Assembly: GCA_030597275.1 (NCBI GenBank)
Contig: JAUVSB010000016.1
Coordinates: 1 to 13,751 of the forward strand
Reading direction: 5' to 3'
From: Gammaproteobacteria bacterium
GTDB taxonomy: Bacteria > Pseudomonadota > Gammaproteobacteria > BMS3Bbin11
DNA length: 13,751 bases
This document shows positions 1-8,199 of this stretch, piece by piece. Below the pieces are notes generated by a model. It ran no database searches, had not been told where the DNA came from, and was given only the letters and a program-made list of their open reading frames with translations. Positions within the stretch are counted from its first letter, which is position 1; every line of letters starts with the position of its first letter. Position numbers and translations under genes: made by a program.

Positions 1-389
1 GCTACAGTTGCCGCAAGCTTTGCCGGCTCGTTCTCATCGACAGCATCGGGTCTACCATGTGCCACATCGCAAAAAGGACAGCGGCGTGTACAGACGTTGC
101 CAAGTATCATGAAGGTGGCAGTGCCCTTGCTGAAGCATTCACCTAAATTAGGGCAATTGGCCTCCTCGCAGACTGTGTGCAAACTCTGCTTGCGCAGCAC
201 TTTTTTCAGACGGATAACTTCAGGCGTCACCGGTGCTTTAACGCGGATCCATTCCGGTTTACGGAGAAACTCCGTTGTCGGTTCAATTTTTACCGGTATA
301 CGCGCGGTCTTAGCCTGCCCTTTCTGCGCGCCTTCTGGCAAGGGCGCTGACAAACTGCCACTTTGTATACTAGTTCGTTTACCGGTCAC
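1..389 (-). CDS. lipA: Lipoyl synthase LipA, N-terminal part (truncated by window edge)
   Basis: Radical-SAM enzyme that inserts two sulfurs into protein-bound octanoyl groups to make lipoyl cofactor. Only about 129 N-terminal codons are present; the gene runs off the left edge. The auxiliary-cluster cysteines are C74, C79 and C85 in a CX4CX5C pattern inside VCEEANCPNLGEC. The radical-SAM cluster is C100, C104 and C107 in VCTRRCPFCD. Both match the LipA family. Start: the last in-frame stop upstream is TGA at 393-395, and no ATG occurs before M94, so the first possible start is GTG at 387-389, inside the end of lipB (11-nt overlap). It has no convincing ribosome-binding site, so translation may depend on coupling to lipB. 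A TTG at 351-353 is an alternative. Family identity is certain; the exact start is not. Confidence 0.95.
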   Translation of the reverse strand, partial: MTGKRTSIQSGSLSAPLPEGAQKGQAKTARIPVKIEPTTEFLRKPEWIRVKAPVTPEVIRLKKVLRKQSLHTVCEEANCPNLGECFSKGTATFMILGNVCTRRCPFCDVAHGRPDAVDENEPAKLAATV

Positions 390-1071
390 TGGTCACTTTG
401 TCACTGGTTAAATATTGTGAGATCTCATCATAAACAGCATTATATCCCAGCTTGCTGGACAACACCTCTACGAACTGTCTGCCTATACGATGGGTATCTG
501 CTAACGCTCCCAGGGTCTTCATATCGGTCATTTTTATCCCACTCAGACCGCAGGGGACGATCCGGTCATACGGTGACAAGTCCATATCCACATTCAGACT
601 AAGACCATGGTATGTACGGCCATGTTGAACACGCAGGCCAATGGAAGCGATCTTTCTACCATCGACATAGACTCCAGGAGCATTCTCCAGTCTTGATGCA
701 GAGATTCCATATTCATTCAGCAGATCAATCGTGACCTGCTCCAACGCATTGACCAAATTTTTCAGCCCGATTCCTAAGCTTCTTAGATCCAGCATGAGAT
801 AAACGATTATCTGGCCTGGCCCATGGTAGGTAACCAAACCTCCTCGATCAGTCTTTACCAGCGGTATATCACCCACATCGTGTATGTCGCCAGCATTTTC
901 CCTAATCCCCAGGGTGAAAACCGGCTCATGTTCCAGTAGCCAGATTTCATCAGGCGTATGAATAGTTCTTGCCCGCGTAAACGCTTTCATATCCTGCCAG
1001 CAGGCAGTGTAATCCTGAGGGTTTGTGAATTGACGAATCAATACAGGCCATGTGGCATCGTCATTACTCAT
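379..1071 (-). CDS. lipB: Octanoyl-[ACP]:protein N-octanoyltransferase LipB
   Basis: Transfers octanoate from acyl carrier protein to the lipoyl domains of 2-oxoacid dehydrogenases and GcvH, the step before LipA, in the cytoplasm. The 230-residue protein has the family signature: DRGGLVTYHGPGQ at residues 75-87, the catalytic lysine K140 in GRKIASIG, the THGL-like stretch YHGLSLNVD at 154-162, and the acyl-thioester cysteine C174 in VPCGLSG. Start is ATG, 16 nt after the ybeD stop; only a weak AGG lies upstream. The C-terminus carries a small duplication (TSDKVTSDR) encoded by tandem AGTGAC units, and the lipA start lies in the last unit. Complete and normal in length. Confidence 0.97.
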   Translation of the reverse strand: MSNDDATWPVLIRQFTNPQDYTACWQDMKAFTRARTIHTPDEIWLLEHEPVFTLGIRENAGDIHDVGDIPLVKTDRGGLVTYHGPGQIIVYLMLDLRSLGIGLKNLVNALEQVTIDLLNEYGISASRLENAPGVYVDGRKIASIGLRVQHGRTYHGLSLNVDMDLSPYDRIVPCGLSGIKMTDMKTLGALADTHRIGRQFVEVLSSKLGYNAVYDEISQYLTSDKVTSDR

Positions 1072-1087
1072 TGCTTTTAGCTGTGGC

Positions 1088-1366
1088 CTACAATGTCATC
1101 AGGATATCCGGGTGGTCATGCAGAGTCTGGTAGATCGCTTCCATCTGCTCCCGATTCTCCAGCTTCACTTCGCAGGTGACGGAATGAAAGTTACCACTTC
1201 TACTTTCTATGCATCTGACCTCTACAATGGCACCCGGTTCGGTATGACTCGCCACTATGTCTTTAACTTTGTGTTCAAAGTCGTCGGCCTGACGGCCCAT
1301 TGCCTTGATGCCAATGGTGCAGGGAAAGGAAAGCTTGCCAAGTTCTTCTTCCTGTTTGTCAGTCAT
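1088..1366 (-). CDS. ybeD: YbeD-family DUF493 protein
   Basis: A 92-residue protein of the DUF493/YbeD family, a small alpha/beta fold resembling regulatory (ACT-like) domains; its biochemical role is not established. Family features seen are the N-terminal FPCTIGIKAMG, a helix, then SRSGNFHSVTCEV at about residues 56-68, matching the SSKGNYHSVS stretch of E. coli YbeD, and a hydrophobic C-terminal tail DILMTL. Its ATG overlaps the stop of the upstream transaminase gene as ATGA (4 nt), and a GAGGTG ribosome-binding site lies just inside the end of that gene. It precedes lipB, as ybeD does in Enterobacteria, which is why it has been linked by context to lipoate metabolism. Confidence 0.9.
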   Translation of the reverse strand: MTDKQEEELGKLSFPCTIGIKAMGRQADDFEHKVKDIVASHTEPGAIVEVRCIESRSGNFHSVTCEVKLENREQMEAIYQTLHDHPDILMTL

Positions 1367-2226
1367 GACACCTCACCCTTTCTGAATTTATCTTTAAACT
1401 CATCATAAAGCTTAATGATTTGATGGTAATGTGGACCCGGCTTTCCGCTGCCAACCGCTTTCCCGTCCAGTTGAACAATGGGCAGTATTTCTTTTGTCGA
1501 ACTGCTCAGCCAGAGTTCATCTGCCCGTTTCACTTGTTGTTCTGAAATATTAGTCTGCTGACACCGCAAGCCGTGGTCACAGGCAAGCTCAAGCACCAGT
1601 TCACGTGTAATGCCTGGCAAGATGCTATGCCCGGAGGCCGTCGTCAGCAGCTGTCCATCATGTACTACAAACAAGGTACTCGCCGCACCTTCTGTCAGTT
1701 TTCCATCACGAAAAAGAACGGCTTCAGCGGCACCGTGCTCGTGGGCAAACTGCCGGGCCAGTACATTTGCCAGCAATGAAACTGATTTGATATCACAACG
1801 CTCCCAACGCTGATCAGGAAAACTCACTGCACGGACCCCTGCTTCCCGGTAAGCCTCGTCTGGATAAACTAAATCCTGTGCATAGGCGAGTATTGTGGGT
1901 GTCATTTGTTCGGGAAAGGCATGGTTGCGGGGAGCACTGCCGCGGGTAATTTGTAAATAAACAGATGCGTCGTCACTTCTATTGTTGAGCAGACGCTCAA
2001 ATATCTGAGTTATTTCTATATCACTTAATGAAATCGGCAGGCGGATTTCAGCGAGAGAATAGCGCAGACGATCAAGGTGCTGATGTAGGCGAAATAGCCT
2101 GCCACCATAAACTGGGATAACTTCATAGACCCCATCACCAAAGATGAAACCCCGGTCGAAAATTGATATCGAAGCCTCTGCTGCAGGCAGATATTTTCCA
2201 TTCAAATAGACTTCTTCAACTGCCAT
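1363..2226 (-). CDS. dat: D-amino-acid transaminase (class IV PLP aminotransferase)
   Basis: A 287-residue fold-type IV PLP enzyme expected to move amino groups between D-amino acids, for example D-Ala + 2-oxoglutarate to pyruvate + D-Glu, in the cytoplasm. The PLP lysine is K147 in RCDIKSVSLLANVLA, and the glutamate that contacts the pyridine nitrogen is E179 in LTEGAAS. FGDGVYEV at 29-36 supplies the active-site Tyr34. R100 and H102 in RGSAPRNHAFP match the Arg98/His100 pair of the Bacillus D-amino-acid transaminase that holds the substrate carboxylate. This separates it from the related IlvE and PabC enzymes. It sits 24 nt after dacA with an AGGA motif upstream, and overlaps ybeD by 4 nt. 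The family is clear; preference for D-substrates is inferred from the residues and the cell-wall neighbourhood. Confidence 0.88.
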   Translation of the reverse strand: MAVEEVYLNGKYLPAAEASISIFDRGFIFGDGVYEVIPVYGGRLFRLHQHLDRLRYSLAEIRLPISLSDIEITQIFERLLNNRSDDASVYLQITRGSAPRNHAFPEQMTPTILAYAQDLVYPDEAYREAGVRAVSFPDQRWERCDIKSVSLLANVLARQFAHEHGAAEAVLFRDGKLTEGAASTLFVVHDGQLLTTASGHSILPGITRELVLELACDHGLRCQQTNISEQQVKRADELWLSSSTKEILPIVQLDGKAVGSGKPGPHYHQIIKLYDEFKDKFRKGEVS

Positions 2227-2250
2227 AAAGAGTAGATATCCTGTTTTTAC

Positions 2251-3423
2251 TTAAAATTCAGCCTGGAATGATTCGATCCATAGCATAACGGTGCCGATCA
2301 GCTGGTCAACAATACCACCTTCCGGTATGTTTGTTGTTGCTGTTAATGGGTATTTGCCCAGAGTGGTGCCCTGCACACTGAATTCAATATTACCCAGCAC
2401 CTGGCCACGATCAACTGGCGCAGTGACATAATCAGGAATAGTGACCGTTTGCGTAAGCTCTGAACTTCCTCGCCGAGGTACCGTTAATGATATTTTGTCA
2501 GCTGATTCTACAGCAACAAAATTACTTGAAGCCTTATAAACATCCACATTCTGGATCAGCTTGCCCGCCGGATAAACTTCCCGGGTAATATAATTTCTAA
2601 AACCATAATTCAGTAGATTCTGAACCATTTCGGCCCGTGCCAGCTTACTTTCTGCGCCGGTAACAACAGCAATCAACCTCATCCCTTCTCGCTCAGCTGA
2701 TCCTATCAAACAATATCCTGCTGATTCAGTATGTCCTGTTTTGACACCATCCACAGTCGGGTCGCGATAGAGCAATAAATTTCGGTTTCCCTGTTTAATA
2801 TTATTCCAGGTAAACTCTTTGATTGAATAATACTTGTAGTATTGCGGAAACTGATTAATCAATGCGCGTGTCAGTTTAGCCAGATCGCTAGCCGTTGTTA
2901 AATGCCCCTCTCCCGGCATACCAGAGCTATTAACGAAGTGTGTTCCCTGCATATCAAGTTCTGCTGCAACTTTATTCATCAAACTGACAAAAGACTCTTC
3001 CGTCCCTGCTACGTGTTCGGCCAGGGCCACAGTTGCGTCATTTCCTGACTGGATAATCATGCCTTTAATCAGGTCTTCCAGTTTCACTCTGCTATTGACC
3101 TTGATAAACATTCGAGAGCCTTCCATGCGCCACGCCTTCTCACTGATAAAAACCATGTCATCAAGATTCTGCCGACCTTCAGCAAGTTCTCTGAAGACGA
3201 TGTAAGCCGTCATCAATTTTGTCAGACTGGCTGGCTCAATCTGCATGTCAGGGTCACCGGCATTTAAGGTTGCACCACTGTCGCTATCAATAAGCAGCCA
3301 GGAAGAACCATTAATAACCGGGGGCGCCACATTGGCGTTAGCGATTTTCTGTTGATCCTTAGCAAATGTGGATAGCGAAAAAGCCAGGGCTAACAGGCCC
3401 ATAATAAGTGACAGGTTTTTCAT
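2251..3423 (-). CDS. dacA: D-alanyl-D-alanine carboxypeptidase (PBP5/6 family)
   Basis: Periplasmic low-molecular-weight penicillin-binding protein that removes the terminal D-Ala from peptidoglycan pentapeptides. From the chosen start it is 390 residues, close to E. coli DacA (403). A Sec signal peptide occupies residues 1-21 (MKNLSLIMGLLALAFSLSTFA). The three catalytic motifs are S66-L-T-K69, S126-G-N128 and K228-T-G230. A PBP5 C-terminal domain follows, and the end (from about 369) looks like the amphipathic membrane-anchoring helix typical of the family. Start: the open frame continues to 3510, but that would overlap rlpA by 59 nt and put 29 non-signal residues before the signal peptide; ATG at 3421-3423 follows AAGGA and leaves a 28-nt gap. 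Released D-Ala would be a substrate for the downstream dat product. Confidence 0.95.
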   Translation of the reverse strand: MKNLSLIMGLLALAFSLSTFAKDQQKIANANVAPPVINGSSWLLIDSDSGATLNAGDPDMQIEPASLTKLMTAYIVFRELAEGRQNLDDMVFISEKAWRMEGSRMFIKVNSRVKLEDLIKGMIIQSGNDATVALAEHVAGTEESFVSLMNKVAAELDMQGTHFVNSSGMPGEGHLTTASDLAKLTRALINQFPQYYKYYSIKEFTWNNIKQGNRNLLLYRDPTVDGVKTGHTESAGYCLIGSAEREGMRLIAVVTGAESKLARAEMVQNLLNYGFRNYITREVYPAGKLIQNVDVYKASSNFVAVESADKISLTVPRRGSSELTQTVTIPDYVTAPVDRGQVLGNIEFSVQGTTLGKYPLTATTNIPEGGIVDQLIGTVMLWIESFQAEF

Positions 3424-3451
3424 TCTTTGCGTGTTCCTTTTTTGTAAATCT

Positions 3452-4264
3452 CTATTTTGTTGTTTCCACAATAATTTGTGCATCGCTATAACCGGCATGT
3501 TGCAAGTCACCCATTATAAAATCAATATCATCCAGTTTCTGCAGGGGCCCCAGCCTTACCCGATATAAGCTGAGGCCAGTTCGCTCAACACGTTCGACAT
3601 CTACGCTTGAATAACCATCTGCCTGCAGTCGCTTCTGCAGCTTGTAGGCTGAATCCTGGTTGCTAAAGGCACCCATCTGAATAAACACCTGCTGTTCTGA
3701 TTTTTCTAATACCAGCTTCTTGCTGGTTGGTTTATTTTCACTGATTGCAATAATCGCAACCTCCCCGGTTCCTGTCTTTACCACATCCAGTTTTAGTGCA
3801 GCTGCATAGGAAAGGTCCATCACCCGGTTATGTTTAAACGGGCCGCGGTCATTAATTCTAACGATAACGCTACGGCCATTGTTGATGTTTGTCACCTGTG
3901 CATAACTGGGGATAGGAAGCACCGTATGTGCAGCTGTCATTTTATACATATCATAGGCCTCGCCACTGGAGGTACGTTTGCCATGAAACTTCTTACCATA
4001 CCAGGATGTGGTGCCTTTTTGTTTGAAGCCTGTATTAGATTTTAGTGGCACGTATCGTTTACCAAAAACGACATAAGGTTTATTTCCCGTTTTGCTAAAA
4101 GGCTCTGAGTGTGGAACAGCATCCTTAACAGAAGTCAGGTCAACACTGCCTTTTGGCGGGCCATCATCCAGGTAATAAGCGCCCTTTTTTGAAGGTGCTT
4201 TCGAAGAACTGCAGGAAGTAAGCATTAAGATAATTAACCAGCAAAATACAGACTGCCATTTCAT
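3452..4264 (-). CDS. rlpA: RlpA-type septal/outer-membrane lipoprotein, lytic transglycosylase
   Basis: A 270-residue outer-membrane lipoprotein; in Pseudomonas RlpA cleaves denuded (peptide-free) glycan strands and helps separate daughter cells. It has a type II signal peptide with lipobox LTSC, so C18 would be lipidated. The double-psi beta-barrel spans about 84-175, with TSWYGKKFHGKRTSSGE at the start and VRINDRGPF near the middle. E102 and D139 sit where the Pseudomonas catalytic Glu and Asp lie. A SPOR domain (about 191-268, starting QVFIQMGAFSNQ) should bind denuded peptidoglycan. The ATG overlaps the mltB stop as ATGA, with an AGG about 7 nt upstream. The sequence between C18 and residue 80 is low in recognisable structure and is probably a linker. 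Confidence 0.94.
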   Translation of the reverse strand: MKWQSVFCWLIILMLTSCSSSKAPSKKGAYYLDDGPPKGSVDLTSVKDAVPHSEPFSKTGNKPYVVFGKRYVPLKSNTGFKQKGTTSWYGKKFHGKRTSSGEAYDMYKMTAAHTVLPIPSYAQVTNINNGRSVIVRINDRGPFKHNRVMDLSYAAALKLDVVKTGTGEVAIIAISENKPTSKKLVLEKSEQQVFIQMGAFSNQDSAYKLQKRLQADGYSSVDVERVERTGLSLYRVRLGPLQKLDDIDFIMGDLQHAGYSDAQIIVETTK

Positions 4265-5259
4265 TTTGTAGCCTGGACACGGGTCTTTATTTCTTCACCC
4301 AGCAATTGCACTGCTGTGGCATAAAGTTTTGATGTGTTGTAACGGGTAATGACAAAAAAATTATCAAAAGCGACCCGGTACTCAGGGTGTTCATCTCCTT
4401 TTAACTTTATCAAGCCTACCCTGCTGTTCGCATCGACTTGCTCCTGTAAAGTAAAACCTTTTGCGAGCAGATCATTCAATGGCCGGTCAGTTTTGCGTTT
4501 TTTTACCAGTAGCCTGTCGGCTGAACTATTGACGCCAGTCGCAAGCCAGGAAACTGGCTGACCAGGTTTCCAGCCATGCCGGGAATAATAACTGGCAATG
4601 CTGCCAATGGCATCATCAACGCTATTTACCAGGTCACTGTATCCGTCATTACTGAAATCAACAGCATAATGTCGGTAACTGCTAGGCATAAACTGGGGCA
4701 ACCCGATCGCCCCAGCATAAGAACCGGTTACTGCCAGTGGATCCAGTTTGTGCTCATCAGTTAGTATCAGAAAGTTTTTCAACTCAGCGGTGAAATATTT
4801 ACTGCGACGAGGGTATTCCAATGCTAATGTTGATAAGGCATCAATGACACGGTAATTTCCCGTATTGCTGCCATAACGTGTTTCTACGCCCAGTGTGGCG
4901 ACGATGATTTCTGGTGATACGCCATACTCTTTCTCTGCACGACTCAGGGCTTCGGCATTGGCCTGCCAGAACTCCGCACCTCTACGTATATTTTTTTCTG
5001 TTAGAAATATTTTACGATACTGGGTCCATGTCATAGTGGACTCTGCAGGTCTTTCCATAGTTTCGATAATCTGCGGTTTAATCTCCACCTCTTTGAACAG
5101 GGTATGTAGTTCCTGCTCGGTGTAATTCGTTTTACTTGCGACATGCTTGAACAATGGCCCCAGCTGTTTGTAATGACTCGTTTGCAGGGAAAATGCAGAC
5201 GGGCTAAGCAGGACTAAAACCAGGGAAAATAGTGAAAGCGTATTTTTATTAATTATCAT
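4261..5259 (-). CDS. mltB: Lytic murein transglycosylase B
   Basis: Cleaves the MurNAc-GlcNAc bond of peptidoglycan, leaving 1,6-anhydroMurNAc, in the periplasm. The 332-residue protein has the MltB/Slt35 signature: catalytic E126 in LGVETRYGSNTGNYRV, then GSYAGAIGLPQFMPSSYRHY at 179-198 and DFSNDGYSDL at 201-210, which resembles the metal-binding loop of Slt35. The N-terminus is a signal peptide (1 to about 24, SPSAFS) with no lipobox; indeed no cysteine is visible in the protein. It is therefore probably soluble or loosely attached, unlike E. coli MltB. The ATG follows the mrdB TAA with no gap and no clear ribosome-binding site, so translation is probably coupled. Confidence 0.95.
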   Translation of the reverse strand: MIINKNTLSLFSLVLVLLSPSAFSLQTSHYKQLGPLFKHVASKTNYTEQELHTLFKEVEIKPQIIETMERPAESTMTWTQYRKIFLTEKNIRRGAEFWQANAEALSRAEKEYGVSPEIIVATLGVETRYGSNTGNYRVIDALSTLALEYPRRSKYFTAELKNFLILTDEHKLDPLAVTGSYAGAIGLPQFMPSSYRHYAVDFSNDGYSDLVNSVDDAIGSIASYYSRHGWKPGQPVSWLATGVNSSADRLLVKKRKTDRPLNDLLAKGFTLQEQVDANSRVGLIKLKGDEHPEYRVAFDNFFVITRYNTSKLYATAVQLLGEEIKTRVQATK

Positions 5260-6339
5260 TTAGCGCATAAACCAACGGTTAGAATAAGCTGACATGAGAA
5301 TACCAAAACCGGCCATCAGTGAGACCATAGATGTACCGCCATAACTTATTAAGGGCAGAGGGACACCGACTATCGGCAATATACCGGTTACCATACCAAT
5401 ATTTACAAATACATAGATGGCAAAAGTAACCGCCAGCGAACCACACAGCAGGCGCGTATAAGAATCCTTTGCCTCTATCGCAATATACAGGCTCCTGCCC
5501 ACGACAAATAGATAAACCAGCAATAATAACAGTGAACCGATAAAACCAAATTCCTCAGAGAACACCGCAAATATAAAATCTGTTGACCGTTCTGGAATAA
5601 AATCCAGCTGACTCTGGCTGCCATTTAGCCAGCCCTTGCCATACAGCCCACCAGACCCCACAGCAATAGCTGATTGAATAGTGTGATAACCAGCACCCAG
5701 TGGATCAGACCAGGGATCAAACAAGGTAAGAATTCGCTGCCGCTGATAGTCATGAATCATGTACCAGCCCAGAGGCGCTGCAGCGGCCACTATGCCTGCA
5801 AGTATACCGATAATTTGCCACGACATGCCGGCAAGAAAGATTACTACCAGCCCTGATCCAGCAATCAGGATTGCTGTACCCAGATCCGGCTGTTTGATTA
5901 CCAGGGCAGCAGGAATTGCAACAACAATAAAGCCAAGTATAACAGTTGGCAATCTGGCAGGAAGTGGCTTTTTAACCATAACCCAGGCCACCATCATTGG
6001 TACCGCAAGCTTCATCATTTCTGCCGGCTGGAAGCGAACAAAACCGAGGTCTATCCAGCGCTGAGCACCCTTACCTATCACCCCGACACCTAGCACGATT
6101 ACTAGCATTATCAGACCGGCAGCATACAAATATGGCGTCCAGCGTAATAGCTGCTCAGGTTTGATGCGTGCGATGGCGAACATGACAACAAACGCCAGGG
6201 CCATGCGAATCGACTGCCTGGTCAGTAAACCCGTGTTCTGGTCACCGGCACTGTAAAGCACAAACATGCTGACAACTGAAAGGGTAAATAAACCTGTGAA
6301 CAAAGCCCAGTCAATGGAAAGCCATTTTTTATCACTCAT
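5260..6339 (-). CDS. mrdB: Rod-shape SEDS glycosyltransferase RodA
   Basis: SEDS-family peptidoglycan polymerase of the Rod complex; it joins lipid II into glycan strands across the inner membrane with PBP2 as partner transpeptidase. At 359 residues it is close to E. coli RodA (370), with about ten hydrophobic segments. Family motifs: GKGAQRWIDLGFVRFQPAE at 89-107, KQPDLGTA at 149-156, and the large periplasmic loop with FIPERSTDFIFAVFSEEFGF, in which D254 matches the essential SEDS aspartate. The C-terminal stretch PLPLISYGGTS is also typical. Its ATG overlaps the stop of mrdA as ATGA, as expected for a stoichiometric pair. No strong ribosome-binding site of its own is seen. Confidence 0.97.
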   Translation of the reverse strand: MSDKKWLSIDWALFTGLFTLSVVSMFVLYSAGDQNTGLLTRQSIRMALAFVVMFAIARIKPEQLLRWTPYLYAAGLIMLVIVLGVGVIGKGAQRWIDLGFVRFQPAEMMKLAVPMMVAWVMVKKPLPARLPTVILGFIVVAIPAALVIKQPDLGTAILIAGSGLVVIFLAGMSWQIIGILAGIVAAAAPLGWYMIHDYQRQRILTLFDPWSDPLGAGYHTIQSAIAVGSGGLYGKGWLNGSQSQLDFIPERSTDFIFAVFSEEFGFIGSLLLLLVYLFVVGRSLYIAIEAKDSYTRLLCGSLAVTFAIYVFVNIGMVTGILPIVGVPLPLISYGGTSMVSLMAGFGILMSAYSNRWFMR

Positions 6340-8198
6340 GATGGTTTCTTTTTCTTTTCCGGTTTTTTGCCGAGCAGGTAATAATCCATCACTTTCTTTG
6401 CCATAGGTCCTGCTGTTGAACCACCATGACCGCCATTTTCAGCTATGACTGCCACGGCTATCTGAGGGTTTTCTGCCGGGGCATAGGCAATAAATAGTGC
6501 ATGATCGCGATGCCTGATAGACACTTCAGATTCTATGTAGCGCTCGTTTTGCTTGATGCCTATAACCTGTGCCGTACCTGTTTTGGCTGCGATCTTGTAC
6601 GGACTGCCTGCACCAATCCTGCGCGCTGTACCGCGGGCTGAGTCAGTAACATCAACCATCGCCTGTTTGACAAATTCAAGATCATCACTGTTCCATTCCT
6701 CGCTACTCAGGACGACCGGTGAATTAAGTTTTTTTTCTGCAGTCAGCGGATCTTCTTCTGCCAATAACAAGTGTGGTTTCATACGTTGCCCCTTATTGGC
6801 CAGTGTTGCAGTGGCTGATGCTAATTGCAGGGGCGTTGCCAGCACAAAACCCTGGCCAATACCGGCAATGACTGTCTCACCTGGATACCATGGCAGGTCT
6901 CTAGCACCGCGCTTCCATTGCCGGGAGGGCATCAATGCGGCTGACTCACCAGAAAGATCTATGCCGGTTTTACTGCCAAAACCAAACAGGGACAATGAAT
7001 CATGCATCTCGTCTATGCCCAGATGGTGCGCAAGGTCATAGAAATAGACATCGCAGGACTGCACCACTGCATCGTGCAAATCCATCGCACCATGCCCGCT
7101 ATGTTTCCAGCAACGGAAGCGATGCCCGCCCTTGTTCAGGGTGTAGTAACCAGGACAGAATGTTTTTTTATCAGTACTGATGCCTGCCTTCAGGCCAAGC
7201 ATTCCCATAAAAGGTTTGATCGTAGAGCCTGGTGCATAACGCCCACGCAGGGCACGATTGAGCAAGGGTGTATCGAGCGAATCACGCAGGGCAGAATAAT
7301 CCGCACTACTGATCCCATAGACAAAAGCATTAGGATCGAATGACGGTGTACTGGCAAAGGCCAGGATCTCGCCGGTATCGGGTTTTATGGCAACGATAGC
7401 ACCACGGTAATCACCAAGAGCCTGCTCTGCTATCAACTGTAATTGACTATCGATAGTCAGGTAGATATTTTTCCCGGGTACTGAAGGGGTACTTGATATA
7501 GTACGCACCTCCCTGCCATGTGCATTCGTTTCAATCTGGTCAAAACCAATTTCCCCTCTAAGGACATCTTCATAGTAGGATTCAATGCCTGTTTTACCAA
7601 GAAAATTTAATCCTCGATACAGTGACTTATCAATCTTTTCCAGGTCACGTGAACTAATGCGACCGACATAGCCAACGACATGCGCAGCACTTTCATTCAT
7701 CGGGTAGTTGCGCTCTAAGCGGGCACGCAATTCAACTCCTTCGAAACGATAGCGGTTGACAGCAAACCGTGCTGCTTCCTGGTCCGTTAGCTGACTGCGT
7801 AAGATAATAGTGTCAAATCTTGCATGGCGTTTAACATCACGACGAAATAACTTGAGATCATATTCCGATAACTTCACCAGCTGTCCGATCTCATCCAGTA
7901 AGTTATCCATATCCGACACCTGGTCAGGAACAACTTCTAGTGTGTAAGATGGAATATTTTTTGCCAGTGGCACTCCATTTCGATCGAAGATCAGCCCTCG
8001 TACCGGGGATCGTGGGACCACACTAATACGATTTTTTTTTGAAAGCGTACTGTAACGGTCGTATTCAATTACCTGCAGATAAAATAAGCGCGTCAGCAAA
8101 ATCCCCATCAGAACTAGCATCAAGATGCCAATAACAATCGATCGTGAGGTAAATACTCGTGTCTCGCGAAAGACATCCTTGATCTCAAAATCAGCCAT
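6336..8198 (-). CDS. mrdA: Penicillin-binding protein 2 (elongasome transpeptidase)
   Basis: Monofunctional class B PBP that cross-links side-wall peptidoglycan with RodA. The 620-residue protein (E. coli 633) has a cytoplasmic tail, one membrane segment (about 20-41), and a pedestal region starting RSPVRGLIFDRNG at 63-75. The transpeptidase domain holds S325-T-I-K328 with the nucleophilic serine, S381-C-D383 (PBP2 proteins have Asp here rather than Asn), and K539-T-G541. C348, C363, H369 and C382 align with the positions that bind zinc in Acinetobacter PBP2. The tail is lysine-rich (KKPEKKKKPS). It starts 1 nt after the mreD stop without a strong ribosome-binding site and overlaps mrdB by 4 nt. 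Confidence 0.97.
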   Translation of the reverse strand: MADFEIKDVFRETRVFTSRSIVIGILMLVLMGILLTRLFYLQVIEYDRYSTLSKKNRISVVPRSPVRGLIFDRNGVPLAKNIPSYTLEVVPDQVSDMDNLLDEIGQLVKLSEYDLKLFRRDVKRHARFDTIILRSQLTDQEAARFAVNRYRFEGVELRARLERNYPMNESAAHVVGYVGRISSRDLEKIDKSLYRGLNFLGKTGIESYYEDVLRGEIGFDQIETNAHGREVRTISSTPSVPGKNIYLTIDSQLQLIAEQALGDYRGAIVAIKPDTGEILAFASTPSFDPNAFVYGISSADYSALRDSLDTPLLNRALRGRYAPGSTIKPFMGMLGLKAGISTDKKTFCPGYYTLNKGGHRFRCWKHSGHGAMDLHDAVVQSCDVYFYDLAHHLGIDEMHDSLSLFGFGSKTGIDLSGESAALMPSRQWKRGARDLPWYPGETVIAGIGQGFVLATPLQLASATATLANKGQRMKPHLLLAEEDPLTAEKKLNSPVVLSSEEWNSDDLEFVKQAMVDVTDSARGTARRIGAGSPYKIAAKTGTAQVIGIKQNERYIESEVSIRHRDHALFIAYAPAENPQIAVAVIAENGGHGGSTAGPMAKKVMDYYLLGKKPEKKKKPS

Positions 8199-8199
8199 A

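Noticed and set aside
97..411. Plus-strand open frame of 104 codons
   Set aside because: It lies opposite lipA and the end of lipB, and its translation resembles no family I know; it is an antisense shadow.
3424..3510. Longer dacA start giving a 419-residue protein
   Set aside because: It would overlap rlpA by 59 nt and place 29 polar and charged residues before an obvious signal peptide; ATG at 3423 has AAGGA upstream.
6553..7343. Long plus-strand frames of 162, 81 and 113 codons opposite mrdA
   Set aside because: They are antisense to the well-conserved PBP2 transpeptidase domain, overlap one another and lack family features.
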